A stretch of DNA of 64,000 nt from Actinomycetota bacterium (GTDB taxonomy: Bacteria; Actinomycetota; Actinomycetes; Propionibacteriales; Propionibacteriaceae), in assembly GCA_020161795.1 (NCBI GenBank), contig JAIUOR010000010.1:1-64000 (forward strand), written 5' to 3'. Positions 43,592 through 53,300 of this stretch are shown piece by piece. Under the pieces are notes generated by a model. The model did not search any database. It saw only the letters and a list, made by a program, of their open reading frames with translations, and was not told where the DNA came from. The position numbers and the translations under genes were made by a program. How positions within the stretch are numbered: the stretch's first letter is position 1; every line of letters begins with the position of its first letter.

Positions 43592-46500
43592 CTACTTCAC
43601 CTTCAGGGTGACGGTCTTGGCCGCCTTGGCCTTCAGCTCGGTGCTGCCGCGGTAGGTGACCTTCAGCCGGTAGCTGCCCTTCGCCAGCTTGGGCAGCGTG
43701 AGGGTCGCCTTGCCCTTCTTCACGGTGCCTGTGACGCTCTTCGAGCCATAGCGGACCTGTACCGTGCCGGCGGGCTTGAGACCCTTCGCGGTCACCTTGA
43801 CCTTGACGACAGCCCTCGCGGAACGCTTGACGGTCGACTTCGAGAGCTTCGCGGTCACCTTGGGAGTCAGTTTGGCCACCTTCTTGGCGGCGGAGGTCTT
43901 GACCGTCTTGGTGGCCTTCGACTTCGTGGCGGTGATCCGCACGCTGATCAGGTGCCCGGCGTCGGCGGCGACCAGCTTGTAGCTGGACTTCTTGCCCACC
44001 ACCTTCTTGCCGTCGCGCAGCCACTGGTAGCCGAACTTCACACCCTTGGGCGGCTTGGCGGCCTTCAGCGTCTTGCCGACCTTGAGCGAGCCGGTGTACT
44101 TCGGGGTGAAGGCGATGGTCTTCGCCGGCACGCTGACGGCGGCCGAGGTGACCGTGCGCGAGACCTGACCCGACTTCGATGCAGTCACCCGTACCGAGAG
44201 TCTGTGACCCTGGTCGGCGGTGACAACCTTGTGGGTCTTCCCGGTCGCGTTCGCGATCGGCTTGCCGTCCCGGAGCCACTGGTAGACAGCCCGGTATCCC
44301 GCGGCCACCGAGCCCGATCCGAGCACGGTGCCCACGGTGATGGTGTCACCGGCGATCGGAAGGGTCACAATGGCCCGCACCGCGCCGGCCGGAACCTGCG
44401 GGGTTGGCTTGGGAGTGGGCACCGGTTTGGTCGGCGTCGGGGTCGGCTTCGTGGGCATCGGAGTGGGGCTCGTCGGCTTGGGGGTCGGCGATGCGCAGGT
44501 CTCCGTGGGAACCCCAGCGGTGGCGCCGGCGGCCGACACGAAGCCCAGCGTCGGCGCGCCGAGGCCCAGGATCGCCTGGGTGGTGGCCCGTCGCCACTGG
44601 TCGGTGTTCGCATCGTCCAGGCCGTACTCCAGGGCCTCCGACCACCCGTCGGCGTTGTAGGCGATGGCGCCGTTGGCGGCTCGGAGCGAAGCCGCCACGT
44701 CCGGGTCGGTGACCTTCTCGTCGGCGACCGTCGAGCAGCGCAGCTGCAACCCCTGGACGAACGCTGCCGAACTCGTGGCGGCGCCGGCCTTCCCGGCGCC
44801 GAACAACGCCTGGGCGGCCAGACCGCCGGAGTTGGTGTTGCCCGGACCCCAGGGAGACGGGAAGCTGCCGTCCTCGTCCTGCTTGCCCACCAGCCACGCC
44901 GCCGCGTTGGCCACCGACGGATCCGAGGGGCTCACCCCGGCGGCCAGCAACGCCTGCACGGCCATCGCCGTGGTGTCGACGTCGGCGGCCGAGCAGCCGG
45001 GAAGATAGCCGAAGGATCCGAAGTTGGCGTTGGCGGAGTCCGCGCAGGCCATCGCCTGGTAGGCCGTCACGGCCGCCGTCGGTACCCCGGCCTCGGTGCG
45101 CGCCAGCGCCAGGATGCCGAGCGAGGTCTTGAAGGCGTCCGCCGAATTCGTCCACTTCCCGTCCGGACGGATCGAGGATCGAAGGTCTGCGACCAGATCG
45201 CGGCCGTCGCCGCCGTCAGGGAACTCGGTCGGGTCCAGCCCGGCCACCTGCAGCGCGAGCACAGTCTTGGCGACGTAGGGCCACTGGCTCGGCAGTTGGC
45301 TCGGCGAGCCGATGTAGTCCTCGCCGGAGGCGTAGAGCGCATTCGCGGTGGCGGTGATCTGGCTACCACCCACTCCAGCGCCGGCGAGGGCGAACAGCGC
45401 GTCCATCGTGAGGCCCCAGTCGGTCGAGCCCCAGTAGGCGAGCACGTTCTTGTTGTCGGCCAGTTCGGCTGCCATCCAGGCCGCCGCGGCCCGCTGCGCC
45501 TTGGTGACCGCCGCGGAGACGGACGGCGCCGCCGGAGCGCTGCCCTTCATGGACAACCCGTCGAGAGCGTCGCTTAGCGTCGCGACGGCCTCGTCCACCC
45601 GCTGCTGGGTGGCGGCGGGGTCGCCGGCCACCTGACGGGCGTCGGTCAGGGCCGCCTGCAGCGCGTTCCAGGAGGCCGGTGTGTACCCGGCCTGGGATGT
45701 GCCCTCCGCGACGGCGATCTGGGATTTCAGTGCCGTGACGTCGACCGGAGCAGCGATCAGCGTGAGGTCGGGCAGCACCCCGTAGTTGCCGTTGCCGGTG
45801 GGGGCGTTCAGGTTGGGCGGCACCCCGGCGCGGGTGATCTTGCGGTGCTCGCCGGCGCCCGAGCCGAAGTGGGTCTCCTGGATGAAGCCGTCGGTCAGGG
45901 CAAACCCGTCGGGGGCGTCCGCCGGGATGTTCACCGTGATGGTGTTGGCCGACGAGAAGGTGTACTGGCCGCTGGTTCCGGTGACGGTCGAGCCGCCGGC
46001 GGTGTAGGTCAGCTTCGTACCGGAGAAGTTCGGGTTGTAGATGCCCGCCATCTTCGGCACCGGCAGGAAGGCGCCCTTGAGGTGGATCTTCACCTGGTCG
46101 CCGGCCGCCGGGGTCTCGCCGGGGCGGGTCACGTTGGTGATCTCCGGTGTCACCCTGGCGGCGCGGATCACCTTGTAGGCGACCGAGCCGTCCTTGACCG
46201 CCTTGACGATGTTGCTGCCCGGGTGGAGCTGCAGGCCGTAGCTGTCGTCATCGTTCGCAGTGAGGGTCTGAGTCCCTTCCACAGCCGGGTTCCAGGCGGT
46301 CACGGTGGTCGGGGAGCCGTCGACGGTCACCGCGCCGGTGCCGCTCGCGCCGGTGAAGTACCAGGTGTCGAACTCGCTGTCCCAGGCGGCGTTGCCGGCC
46401 TTCGCGACGCCGATGCTCAGCGAGGTGTCCTGGTCGTCGCCGACCGTCACCACGAAGACACCGGTGCGGACGGGGTTCACCGCGCCGTAGCGGGCCGCGC

Positions 46501-47842
46501 CGACGGTGACAGCGTCGAAGCTCACCTCGACCACGGCATCGCCGGCGCCGATCGCCTGCAGCGTCGCCCAGCCGGGCAGGGCCGGATCCGAGGTGATCTC
46601 GACCACGTCCGAGCCGCTGAGCACGGAGTAGTGAAAGTCGGGTTCGATCATGATGTTGGCGACCGTGCTGTTCACGATCTGCCAGGGGGCCCGGAAGGCG
46701 CGCAGGTCGTGGCTGGCACCCGCAGCGAGCCGCAGATGACCGTCCGCTCCGGTGTTGAGCAACACGGACGCGTCGTCGTAGGCGTCCACCGCACCGGCGC
46801 CCGTGGTGCCGGTGGCCAACGGATCGGCGTCCGGGAAGGTCACCGTGACCGGGTTCAGGTTCGTGATGTACCCGGACTGGGTCACCTTGCCCGGGGCGCT
46901 GACCCGGTAGCTGTAGCTGCCGTTGGTGGCGGGCACCTGGTAGAGGTGGGCGGTGGTCTCGCCGTTGTCCTCGGTGCCGGCCGGTTCGAGGACGGTCTGG
47001 TTGTAGTTCTGCACCTGGCGCAGGACGGTGACCGTCGCGTCGGCGGGGGCGGTCAGGACGTAGTTGTGGACCACCGGAGCAGTGGTGAGATCGGTGATCA
47101 CGTCGGTGACCTGGGTCGCGGTGGCCTTCGGGTCGAGGGCGATCTGTTTGGCGGCCGCGATCTCGGTGTCGGTGGCCTTGGCGGAGTCGGCATCGTCGAT
47201 GGCCCGGATCAGCTCGGTCTTGTCGGCCATCGTGAAGTACGGGTCGCCGCCCCAGCAGGCTGTGGCGACACCCAGGTCGCAGCCGTAGCCGTACAGGGTG
47301 AACTGCCAGCGCACGACATCCCCGTCCCGTAGCACCACCGAACCGGCGCTGGTGTCCGGGGCCACGTTGTTGACGGTGAGCATCCAGCCCGCCATCGCGT
47401 TGTAGTCGCCGGTGCCGAGGTAGCCGTCGCCGTTCGTCCCGGTGAGCTCGAATCCGTCCTGGCCGGTGAGGTACGACGGGACGTCCACGTCGGCGGATTC
47501 GTCGCCTTCGATCCCGGTCAGGAAGAATCCCGAGCTCGTCGGGTCGCCCGAGGATTGCGCCTCGAGATCGGCCGCGTCGAGCGCGGCCAGGCTTGCCTCG
47601 GCGGCGGTCCGGCCGGAATCGACGGCCAGCTTGGTCGGTTCGACGTAGTAGCCCTGGCCGAGGTTGTAGCCCTCGAAGGTCACATGGACGGTGAGGTCGG
47701 TGGCTGCCTGGCTGCTGACCGGCGGCAGGCCGAGGGTCAGCCCGAGGCTGAGCAGCAGAATGGAAAGGAGCCGGAACAGCTGGTGCCCGCGGGTGGATGC
47801 CGGTGTTCCGGGCACCCCTGGCAGGGCGGAAGGAGGTAGCAC
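43592..47842 (-). CDS. Secreted transcobalamin-like protein: DUF4430 + alpha/alpha toroid + Ig-like domains
   Basis: This 1416-aa secreted protein has a signal peptide (about 1-46) and an N-terminal DUF4430 domain (about 48-190: DLTVHVTFEGYN, AGWMLTVNN, LRDGDVVRWQF). A long beta-rich middle and a FIVAR-type helical module (about 701-762) follow. An alpha/alpha toroid of prenyltransferase/terpenoid-cyclase type occupies about 775-1115 (WGLTMDALFALAG, TSLGILALAR, DEDGSFPSPWG). A Thr/Pro/Lys linker (about 1121-1150) and three Ig-like repeats (two with QWLRDGK) end in a Lys-rich tail with no anchor. Intrinsic factor and transcobalamin combine exactly a toroid and a DUF4430-like beta domain, so corrinoid binding is likely. 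The GTG at 47842 has AAAGG upstream. Confidence 0.78.
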   Translation of the reverse strand: MLPPSALPGVPGTPASTRGHQLFRLLSILLLSLGLTLGLPPVSSQAATDLTVHVTFEGYNLGQGYYVEPTKLAVDSGRTAAEASLAALDAADLEAQSSGDPTSSGFFLTGIEGDESADVDVPSYLTGQDGFELTGTNGDGYLGTGDYNAMAGWMLTVNNVAPDTSAGSVVLRDGDVVRWQFTLYGYGCDLGVATACWGGDPYFTMADKTELIRAIDDADSAKATDTEIAAAKQIALDPKATATQVTDVITDLTTAPVVHNYVLTAPADATVTVLRQVQNYNQTVLEPAGTEDNGETTAHLYQVPATNGSYSYRVSAPGKVTQSGYITNLNPVTVTFPDADPLATGTTGAGAVDAYDDASVLLNTGADGHLRLAAGASHDLRAFRAPWQIVNSTVANIMIEPDFHYSVLSGSDVVEITSDPALPGWATLQAIGAGDAVVEVSFDAVTVGAARYGAVNPVRTGVFVVTVGDDQDTSLSIGVAKAGNAAWDSEFDTWYFTGASGTGAVTVDGSPTTVTAWNPAVEGTQTLTANDDDSYGLQLHPGSNIVKAVKDGSVAYKVIRAARVTPEITNVTRPGETPAAGDQVKIHLKGAFLPVPKMAGIYNPNFSGTKLTYTAGGSTVTGTSGQYTFSSANTITVNIPADAPDGFALTDGFIQETHFGSGAGEHRKITRAGVPPNLNAPTGNGNYGVLPDLTLIAAPVDVTALKSQIAVAEGTSQAGYTPASWNALQAALTDARQVAGDPAATQQRVDEAVATLSDALDGLSMKGSAPAAPSVSAAVTKAQRAAAAWMAAELADNKNVLAYWGSTDWGLTMDALFALAGAGVGGSQITATANALYASGEDYIGSPSQLPSQWPYVAKTVLALQVAGLDPTEFPDGGDGRDLVADLRSSIRPDGKWTNSADAFKTSLGILALARTEAGVPTAAVTAYQAMACADSANANFGSFGYLPGCSAADVDTTAMAVQALLAAGVSPSDPSVANAAAWLVGKQDEDGSFPSPWGPGNTNSGGLAAQALFGAGKAGAATSSAAFVQGLQLRCSTVADEKVTDPDVAASLRAANGAIAYNADGWSEALEYGLDDANTDQWRRATTQAILGLGAPTLGFVSAAGATAGVPTETCASPTPKPTSPTPMPTKPTPTPTKPVPTPKPTPQVPAGAVRAIVTLPIAGDTITVGTVLGSGSVAAGYRAVYQWLRDGKPIANATGKTHKVVTADQGHRLSVRVTASKSGQVSRTVTSAAVSVPAKTIAFTPKYTGSLKVGKTLKAAKPPKGVKFGYQWLRDGKKVVGKKSSYKLVAADAGHLISVRITATKSKATKTVKTSAAKKVAKLTPKVTAKLSKSTVKRSARAVVKVKVTAKGLKPAGTVQVRYGSKSVTGTVKKGKATLTLPKLAKGSYRLKVTYRGSTELKAKAAKTVTLKVK

Positions 47843-47929
47843 AGCACGTGCCTTTCGGTGAGCGATCCCGGGTACACGCAGCTGTCTGCCTGGCGTCCCC
47901 CGTAGACCTCGACGGATGGAAACCGCTCC

Positions 47930-48041
47930 AACCAGGGCTACGTATCGGACTCATCCCACCAGCGCGCTGATGGGCCTACCGTTGCGGGTCAGTTCCGGGT
48001 TTTGACCGGATTCCGTCCCCCTGGCCGGTATGAAGTTGTCG
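47930..48041 (-). promoter_or_regulatory. Cobalamin riboswitch
   Basis: Read on the minus strand, the leader contains the conserved cobalamin aptamer core: CGGAATCCGGTCAAAACCC, GGAACTGACCCGCAACGGTA, and after a variable hairpin (AGCGCGCTGGTGGGA) the end motif TGAGTCCGATAC. These match the order and spacing of the B12-box family. TAGCAT (48053-48048) may be the -10 box. The switch ends about 90 nt before the 1416-aa gene, and should lower expression of the five-gene unit when cobalamin is plentiful. Whether control is by termination or translation is unclear. Confidence 0.85.
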
Positions 48042-48126
48042 CAGGTGATGCTAGCGGGTCCGTTCGCTCTCCGCTGCCGATTCCCGCCGATTCGTCCAGG
48101 CGTGGCGTTCCAATCACTTGACTGAT

Positions 48127-48142
48127 TCGAACATGCGTTCGA
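48127..48142 (+). promoter_or_regulatory. LexA (SOS) box
   Basis: TCGAACATGCGTTCGA is a perfect match to the actinobacterial/Gram-positive LexA operator (TCGAAC-N4-GTTCGA). TTGACT (48118-48123) lies just upstream, so LexA would block the imuA' promoter. The box is 11 bp before the GTG. Confidence 0.92.
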
Positions 48143-48152
48143 AGATGGTGGG

Positions 48153-48833
48153 GTGTCGGTACGCGTCGCTGAACCTGCCAGCAGGAGCCTCCTGCTGCAG
48201 CAATTGCGCGCCAAGACCCAGGCCCGGATCCAGCAGGTCACCGACGTCCACCCGGCCCTGGCCGGGCTGCTACCGGACGGTGGGCTGCGGCCCGGCTGCG
48301 CCTATCAGGTGAGCGGGGGAGCCCTCCTGCTCGCGTTGCTGGCCGAGCCCTCGACCGCCGGGTCGTGGTGTTCGGTGGTGGGGATTCCGGAGTTCGGCGC
48401 GGAAGCCGCCCGGAGCGCCGGCGTCACCCTGGAACGGCTCGCGCTGGTGCCGAACCCGGGCCAACGCTGGCTCTCGGTCGTCGCCGCGCTCTCCGAGGTG
48501 ATGGGGGTGGTGGCCGTCCGTCCCCCCGGTCGGGTCGGCCCGGCGGACGCCAACCGGTTGGCGGCCCGGATGCGGGAGCACGGCTGCGTTCTGCTGGCCT
48601 GCGGGGAATGGCCGCGGACGGAGGCGTCGCTCTCGCTCGGCCGGCCGCAATGGTTCGGGCTGGGGGAGGGGCATGGCTACCTGACCGGACGCGAGGTCGA
48701 GGTGACGGCCCGCACCCGGCACGGCCTCACCCGGACGACACGCCTGGTGCTACCGGATCGCCGGGGCCGGCTGGCGGAGAGCCGCGGCCCGGTCGCCGTG
48801 GATCAGCCGGTCGAACTGCAGGCGGTGGGGTGA
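48153..48833 (+). CDS. imuA': ImuA' (mutasome accessory, RecA-like)
   Basis: This 226-aa RecA-fold protein lacks a Walker A loop (VSGGALLLALL at the position), as mycobacterial ImuA' does. It works with ImuB and DnaE2 in damage-induced mutagenic translesion synthesis. The start GTG is directly downstream of the SOS box. Its stop overlaps the imuB start (TGATG). Confidence 0.88.
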   Translation: MSVRVAEPASRSLLLQQLRAKTQARIQQVTDVHPALAGLLPDGGLRPGCAYQVSGGALLLALLAEPSTAGSWCSVVGIPEFGAEAARSAGVTLERLALVPNPGQRWLSVVAALSEVMGVVAVRPPGRVGPADANRLAARMREHGCVLLACGEWPRTEASLSLGRPQWFGLGEGHGYLTGREVEVTARTRHGLTRTTRLVLPDRRGRLAESRGPVAVDQPVELQAVG

Positions 48834-50368
48834 TGACCGTGGCCACACCGACGAGGTGCCTGGTGTTGTGGTTCCCGGAATGGCCGGTGACCGCCTGGCG
48901 GCTGGCCACCGATGCATGGGACGTTCCCGCTGCTGTCATCGCGGCGAACGAGGTGATTTCCTGCTCCGCCGAGGCTCGCGCCGAAGGGGTGCGGCTCGGG
49001 CAGCGCAGCCGGGAGGCCCAATCCCGCTGCCCGCAGCTGCGGGTGATCGCATCGGATCCGGCCCGGGACGAGCACGAGTTCGCGCCGCTGCTGACGCTGG
49101 TCGAGCAGGCGGCTCCGGGAGTGCAGGTGATCCGCCCGGGGCTGGTGGCGCTGCGGGCCCGCGGGCCGGCCAGGTACTACGGCGGTGAGGCTCAGGCCGC
49201 GGCGGCCCTGCTGGCCGGGATCGACGAGTTGGGTGTCGCCGACGGCCGGGCCGGGGTGGCCGACGGCGTGTTCACCGCCGAGCAGGCGGCGCGGGAGGCC
49301 GATCCGATCCGGGTGATACCCGGCGGAGAGTCGGCCGCCTTCCTGGCGCCGCTGCCGATAGGCCGGTTGGGCGATCAGGAACTGACCTCGCTGCTGCCCC
49401 GGCTCGGCGTCCGCCGGCTGGGCGACTTCGCCACCATGGATGCCGGTCAGGTGCGCGATCGCTTCGGCGACCGCGGCGTCCGGCTGCACGCGCTGGCAGC
49501 CGGAGCGGATTCCCGTCCGGTGCAGCCGCGCACCCCGCCACCGGAGCTGGCCCGTCAGGTCGAGTTCGAGCCACCGCTGGAGCTGGCCGAGCAGGTGGCG
49601 TTCAGCAGCCGCACGACCGCCGAGGAGTTCATCGCCGGCCTGGCGGCGGTCAACCTGGTCTGCACCGAACTGCGGGTCATGGTGTTCACCGAGCAGGGTG
49701 AACGCAGCGAGCGGGTATGGCTGCACCCGTCCTGCTTCGACGCCGCGGCGGTGATCGATCGGGTGCGCTGGCAGTTGCAGGCCTCCGCCACCGACGTGAT
49801 CGGCAGCGCGGTGGTGCGCGTCCGGCTCGAACCGGTGGCGGTCGACGCGATCGCCCACCACACCCCCGGTCTGTTCGGCCAGGGGAGCGATGAGAAGGTG
49901 CACCATGCGCTTTCCCGGGTGCAGTCGATGCTGGGGCCGGAGGGCGTCGTCACCCCGGCGATCGGCGGCGGCCGCTGGCTCGGCGAGCGGCAGGTGCTGG
50001 TGGCCTGGAGCGACCGGCCGGCGCTGCCGCAGCCCTTGGGACGGCCCTGGCCGGGCAGCCTGCCAGATCCGCTTCCGGCCACCGTCTTTCCCGACCGTCG
50101 CAAGGTGGACGTGCTGGATGCCGACGGGGTGCGGGTGCGGGTGGACGACCGCCTGCTGCTGACCGGCGAACCCGCCCAGCTGGTGGTGGGAGCCGCCAGG
50201 TTGCGGACGGCCGGCTGGGCCGGCCCGTGGCCGGTGGCCGAACGCGGCTGGGATGCCGAACGGGCTCGCGCCGGATGCCGCTTCCAGGTCGCCGACGACA
50301 CCGGCGGTGCCTGGCTGCTGGTCCACGACGCCGACGGCGGCTGGTGGGCCGAGGGCAGGTACGACTGA
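48833..50368 (+). CDS. imuB: ImuB (catalytically inactive Y-family polymerase)
   Basis: This 511-aa polymerase-like adaptor links DnaE2 to the sliding clamp. The N-terminal palm (LVLWFPEWPVTAWRL) lacks the catalytic acidic residues of active Y-family enzymes, which is typical of ImuB. Finger/little-finger regions continue (GVFTAEQAAREAD, LGVRRLGDFATM), followed by a C-terminal interaction region. It overlaps both neighbours by one base. Confidence 0.9.
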   Translation: MTVATPTRCLVLWFPEWPVTAWRLATDAWDVPAAVIAANEVISCSAEARAEGVRLGQRSREAQSRCPQLRVIASDPARDEHEFAPLLTLVEQAAPGVQVIRPGLVALRARGPARYYGGEAQAAAALLAGIDELGVADGRAGVADGVFTAEQAAREADPIRVIPGGESAAFLAPLPIGRLGDQELTSLLPRLGVRRLGDFATMDAGQVRDRFGDRGVRLHALAAGADSRPVQPRTPPPELARQVEFEPPLELAEQVAFSSRTTAEEFIAGLAAVNLVCTELRVMVFTEQGERSERVWLHPSCFDAAAVIDRVRWQLQASATDVIGSAVVRVRLEPVAVDAIAHHTPGLFGQGSDEKVHHALSRVQSMLGPEGVVTPAIGGGRWLGERQVLVAWSDRPALPQPLGRPWPGSLPDPLPATVFPDRRKVDVLDADGVRVRVDDRLLLTGEPAQLVVGAARLRTAGWAGPWPVAERGWDAERARAGCRFQVADDTGGAWLLVHDADGGWWAEGRYD

Positions 50369-53300
50369 TGGGCTACCACAACCCACCGATCCCGTGGCGG
50401 GAGCTGGAGGGGACGCTGTCGGGTCGTCCGCAGCCGGAGGAAAGGGATGCGCCGAACTCGGGCAAGCGCAAGCCCTATCAACGCCCGCCGATCGTCCGGC
50501 CGACCGACGCGGTGCCCTATGCCGAGTTGCACGCCCATTCCTCCTTCTCCTTCCTGGACGGTGCCTCCAGCCCGGTAGAACTCGTCGAGGAGGCCGAGCG
50601 GCTCGGCCTGCACGCCCTGGCGGTGACCGACCACGACGGCCTCTACGGGATCGTCCGGTTCGCCGAAGCCGCCGAGCAGACCGGGGTCAAGACGATCTTC
50701 GGCGCCGAGTTGTCACTGGAACTGCCCGCCCCGCAGTCGGGCGTCCCCGACCCGGTCGGCAGTCACCTGCTGGTGCTGGCGGCGGGGGAGGAGGGTTACC
50801 ACCGGCTGGCCGGCGCGCTCACCCATGCCCAGCTGGCAGGGAAGGAGAAGGGACGCCCGCACTACGATCTCGACGACCTGGCCGAGCGCTCCGGTGGGCA
50901 TTGGGCGGTGCTGACCGGGTGCCGCAAGGGCGCGGTTCGCCAGGCCCTGCTGACCTCGGGACCGCTGGCCGCAGCGCGGGAACTGGACGAACTGGTGGAA
51001 AGGTTCGGCCGGGTCTACGTCGAGCTCACCGACCATGGCTACCCGCTGGATTCCACCCACAATGACGAACTGGCCGCGATCGCCGCCCGGGCCGGAGTGC
51101 CGGTGGTGGCCACCGGCAACGTCCACTACGCCACCCCGGCCAAGCACCAACTGGCCCAGGCGGTGGCGGCGATCCGCGCCAACCGCAGCATGGATGCCCT
51201 GGACGGCTGGCTGCCGGCCGCCGGCACCGCCTTCCTGCGTTCGGGGGCGGAGATGCGGGCCCGGTTCGCCCGCTATCCGGGGGCGGTGGAGCGCACCGTG
51301 GAACTGGCCGACGAGCTGGCCTTCCCGCTGCGCCGGGCCAAGCCGGCGCTGCCCAAGCAGCACGTTGAGGACGGCCACACCCCGATGTCCTGGCTGCGCC
51401 ACCTGGTATGGCAGGGTGCGGCGAAGAAGTACGGCCACCAGCTCGACGAGGCGAAACGGCAGCGGATCGAGCACGAACTGGACGTGATCGAGGCCAAGGA
51501 CTTCCCGGGCTACTTCCTGATCGTCCACAGCATCGTCGAGAAGGCCAGAGAGCTCGGCATCCTGTGCCAGGGCCGGGGCTCGGCGGCCAGTTCGGCGGTC
51601 TGCTACGTGCTCGGCATCACCGCGGTGGACGCCATCTTCTACGACCTGCCGTTCGAGCGGTTCATCTCCTCGCTGCGCGACGAGGAGCCCGACATTGACG
51701 TGGACTTCGACTCCGAGCGCCGCGAGGAGATCATCCAGTGGGTCTTCGACACCTACGGCCGCGAACGCGTCGCGCAGGTCTGCAATGTCATCCAGTACCG
51801 GCCCAAGAACGCGGTTCGGGATGTCGCCAAGGCGCTCGGCTACAGCCCCGGCCAGCAGGATTCCTTCGCCCGCCAGATCGAGCGCTGGGACGCCCTGGCC
51901 GAGGAGGGGGAGGACGACAGCGGCATCCCGCCACAGGTGCGGCAGTTGGCCACCGAACTGCTCAAGGCGCCCCGGCACCTGGGGATCCACTCCGGCGGGA
52001 TGGTGCTCACCGAGCGTCCGGTGGGTCAGGTGGTGCCGATCGAGCCTGCCCGGATGAAGAAGCGGACGGTGATCCAGTGGGACAAGGACGACGCCGCCTG
52101 GATGGGGCTGGTGAAGTTCGACCTGCTGGGGCTGGGCATGCTCTCCGCCCTGCAGTACTGCTTCGACCTGATCCGATCCTCTACAGGAGAAGAGTTGAGT
52201 CTCTCCAACTTGCCCAGGGAGGAGCAGACGGTCTACGACATGCTCTGCCGGGCCGATTCGATCGGGGTGTTCCAGGTGGAATCCCGGGCCCAGATGGGGT
52301 TACTGCCCAGGCTGCAGCCGCGGAAGTTCTACGACCTGGTGATCGAGATCGCGCTGATCCGGCCCGGCCCGATCCAGGGCGGTGCGGTGCACCCGTTCGT
52401 CCGCCGCAAGTTGAAGCAGGAGGAGGTCACCTACCCGCACCCCAAGCTGGAGCCTGTCCTGGAGCGGACCCTGGGGGTGCCGATCTTCCAGGAGCAGCTG
52501 ATGCAGATGGCCATGGTGATCGGCGAATGCTCGGGGGAGGATGCCGATCTGCTGCGCCGCGCGATGGGCTCCAAGCGCGGCGTGGAGCGGATCCAATCGG
52601 TCAGGGAGCGGCTCTATGCCGGGATGGCCCGCAACGGACTGACCGGAGAGCCCGCCGACATCATCTACAAGCAGATCGAGGCGTTCGCGAACTTCGGCTT
52701 CGCCGAATCGCACTCGCTCAGCTTCGCGCTGCTGGTCTACGCCAGTTCCTGGATCAAGCTGCACTACCCGGCCGCCTTCCTGGCCGGCCTGCTGCGCGCG
52801 CAGCCGATGGGCTTCTACTCTCCCGAGACGCTCACCGCCGACGCCCGCCGCCACGGCGTCGAGGTGCGCCGCCCCGACCTGCTGCGCTCCGGCGTCCACC
52901 CCACCCTGGAGCCGAGTTCAACCGAAACCGGCATCACCGGCCTGGTTTCCTGCCTCGCCGACAACGACGAGGGCAACCCCGTCTTCGATCCCTCGACGCC
53001 GGACGAGAGCGCCGCGCACCGCCGGGACGGCAACTTCGTCGTCCGGCTCGGGCTGGCCGGCGTCCGGGGGATCGGGGAGGAGGTGGCGAAGCGGATCGTC
53101 GCCGAACGCGAAGCCGGCGGCGACTACGCCTCGATGGAGGATCTCGCCCGCCGGGCCGGGCTGACCGAGAGGCAGTTGTCGACGCTGGCCACCTCCGGCG
53201 CCCTCCAATGCCTGCAGCTGACCCGGCGGCAGGCGCTGTGGCGGGCCGGGACGGCGGCGCTGGACCAGGCCGACACGCTGCCGGACACCATCGCCCCGCT

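Noticed and set aside
43400..47332. Long plus-strand frames opposite the 1416-aa gene
   Set aside because: No start signals or recognisable domains; the minus strand has a leader peptide and known folds.
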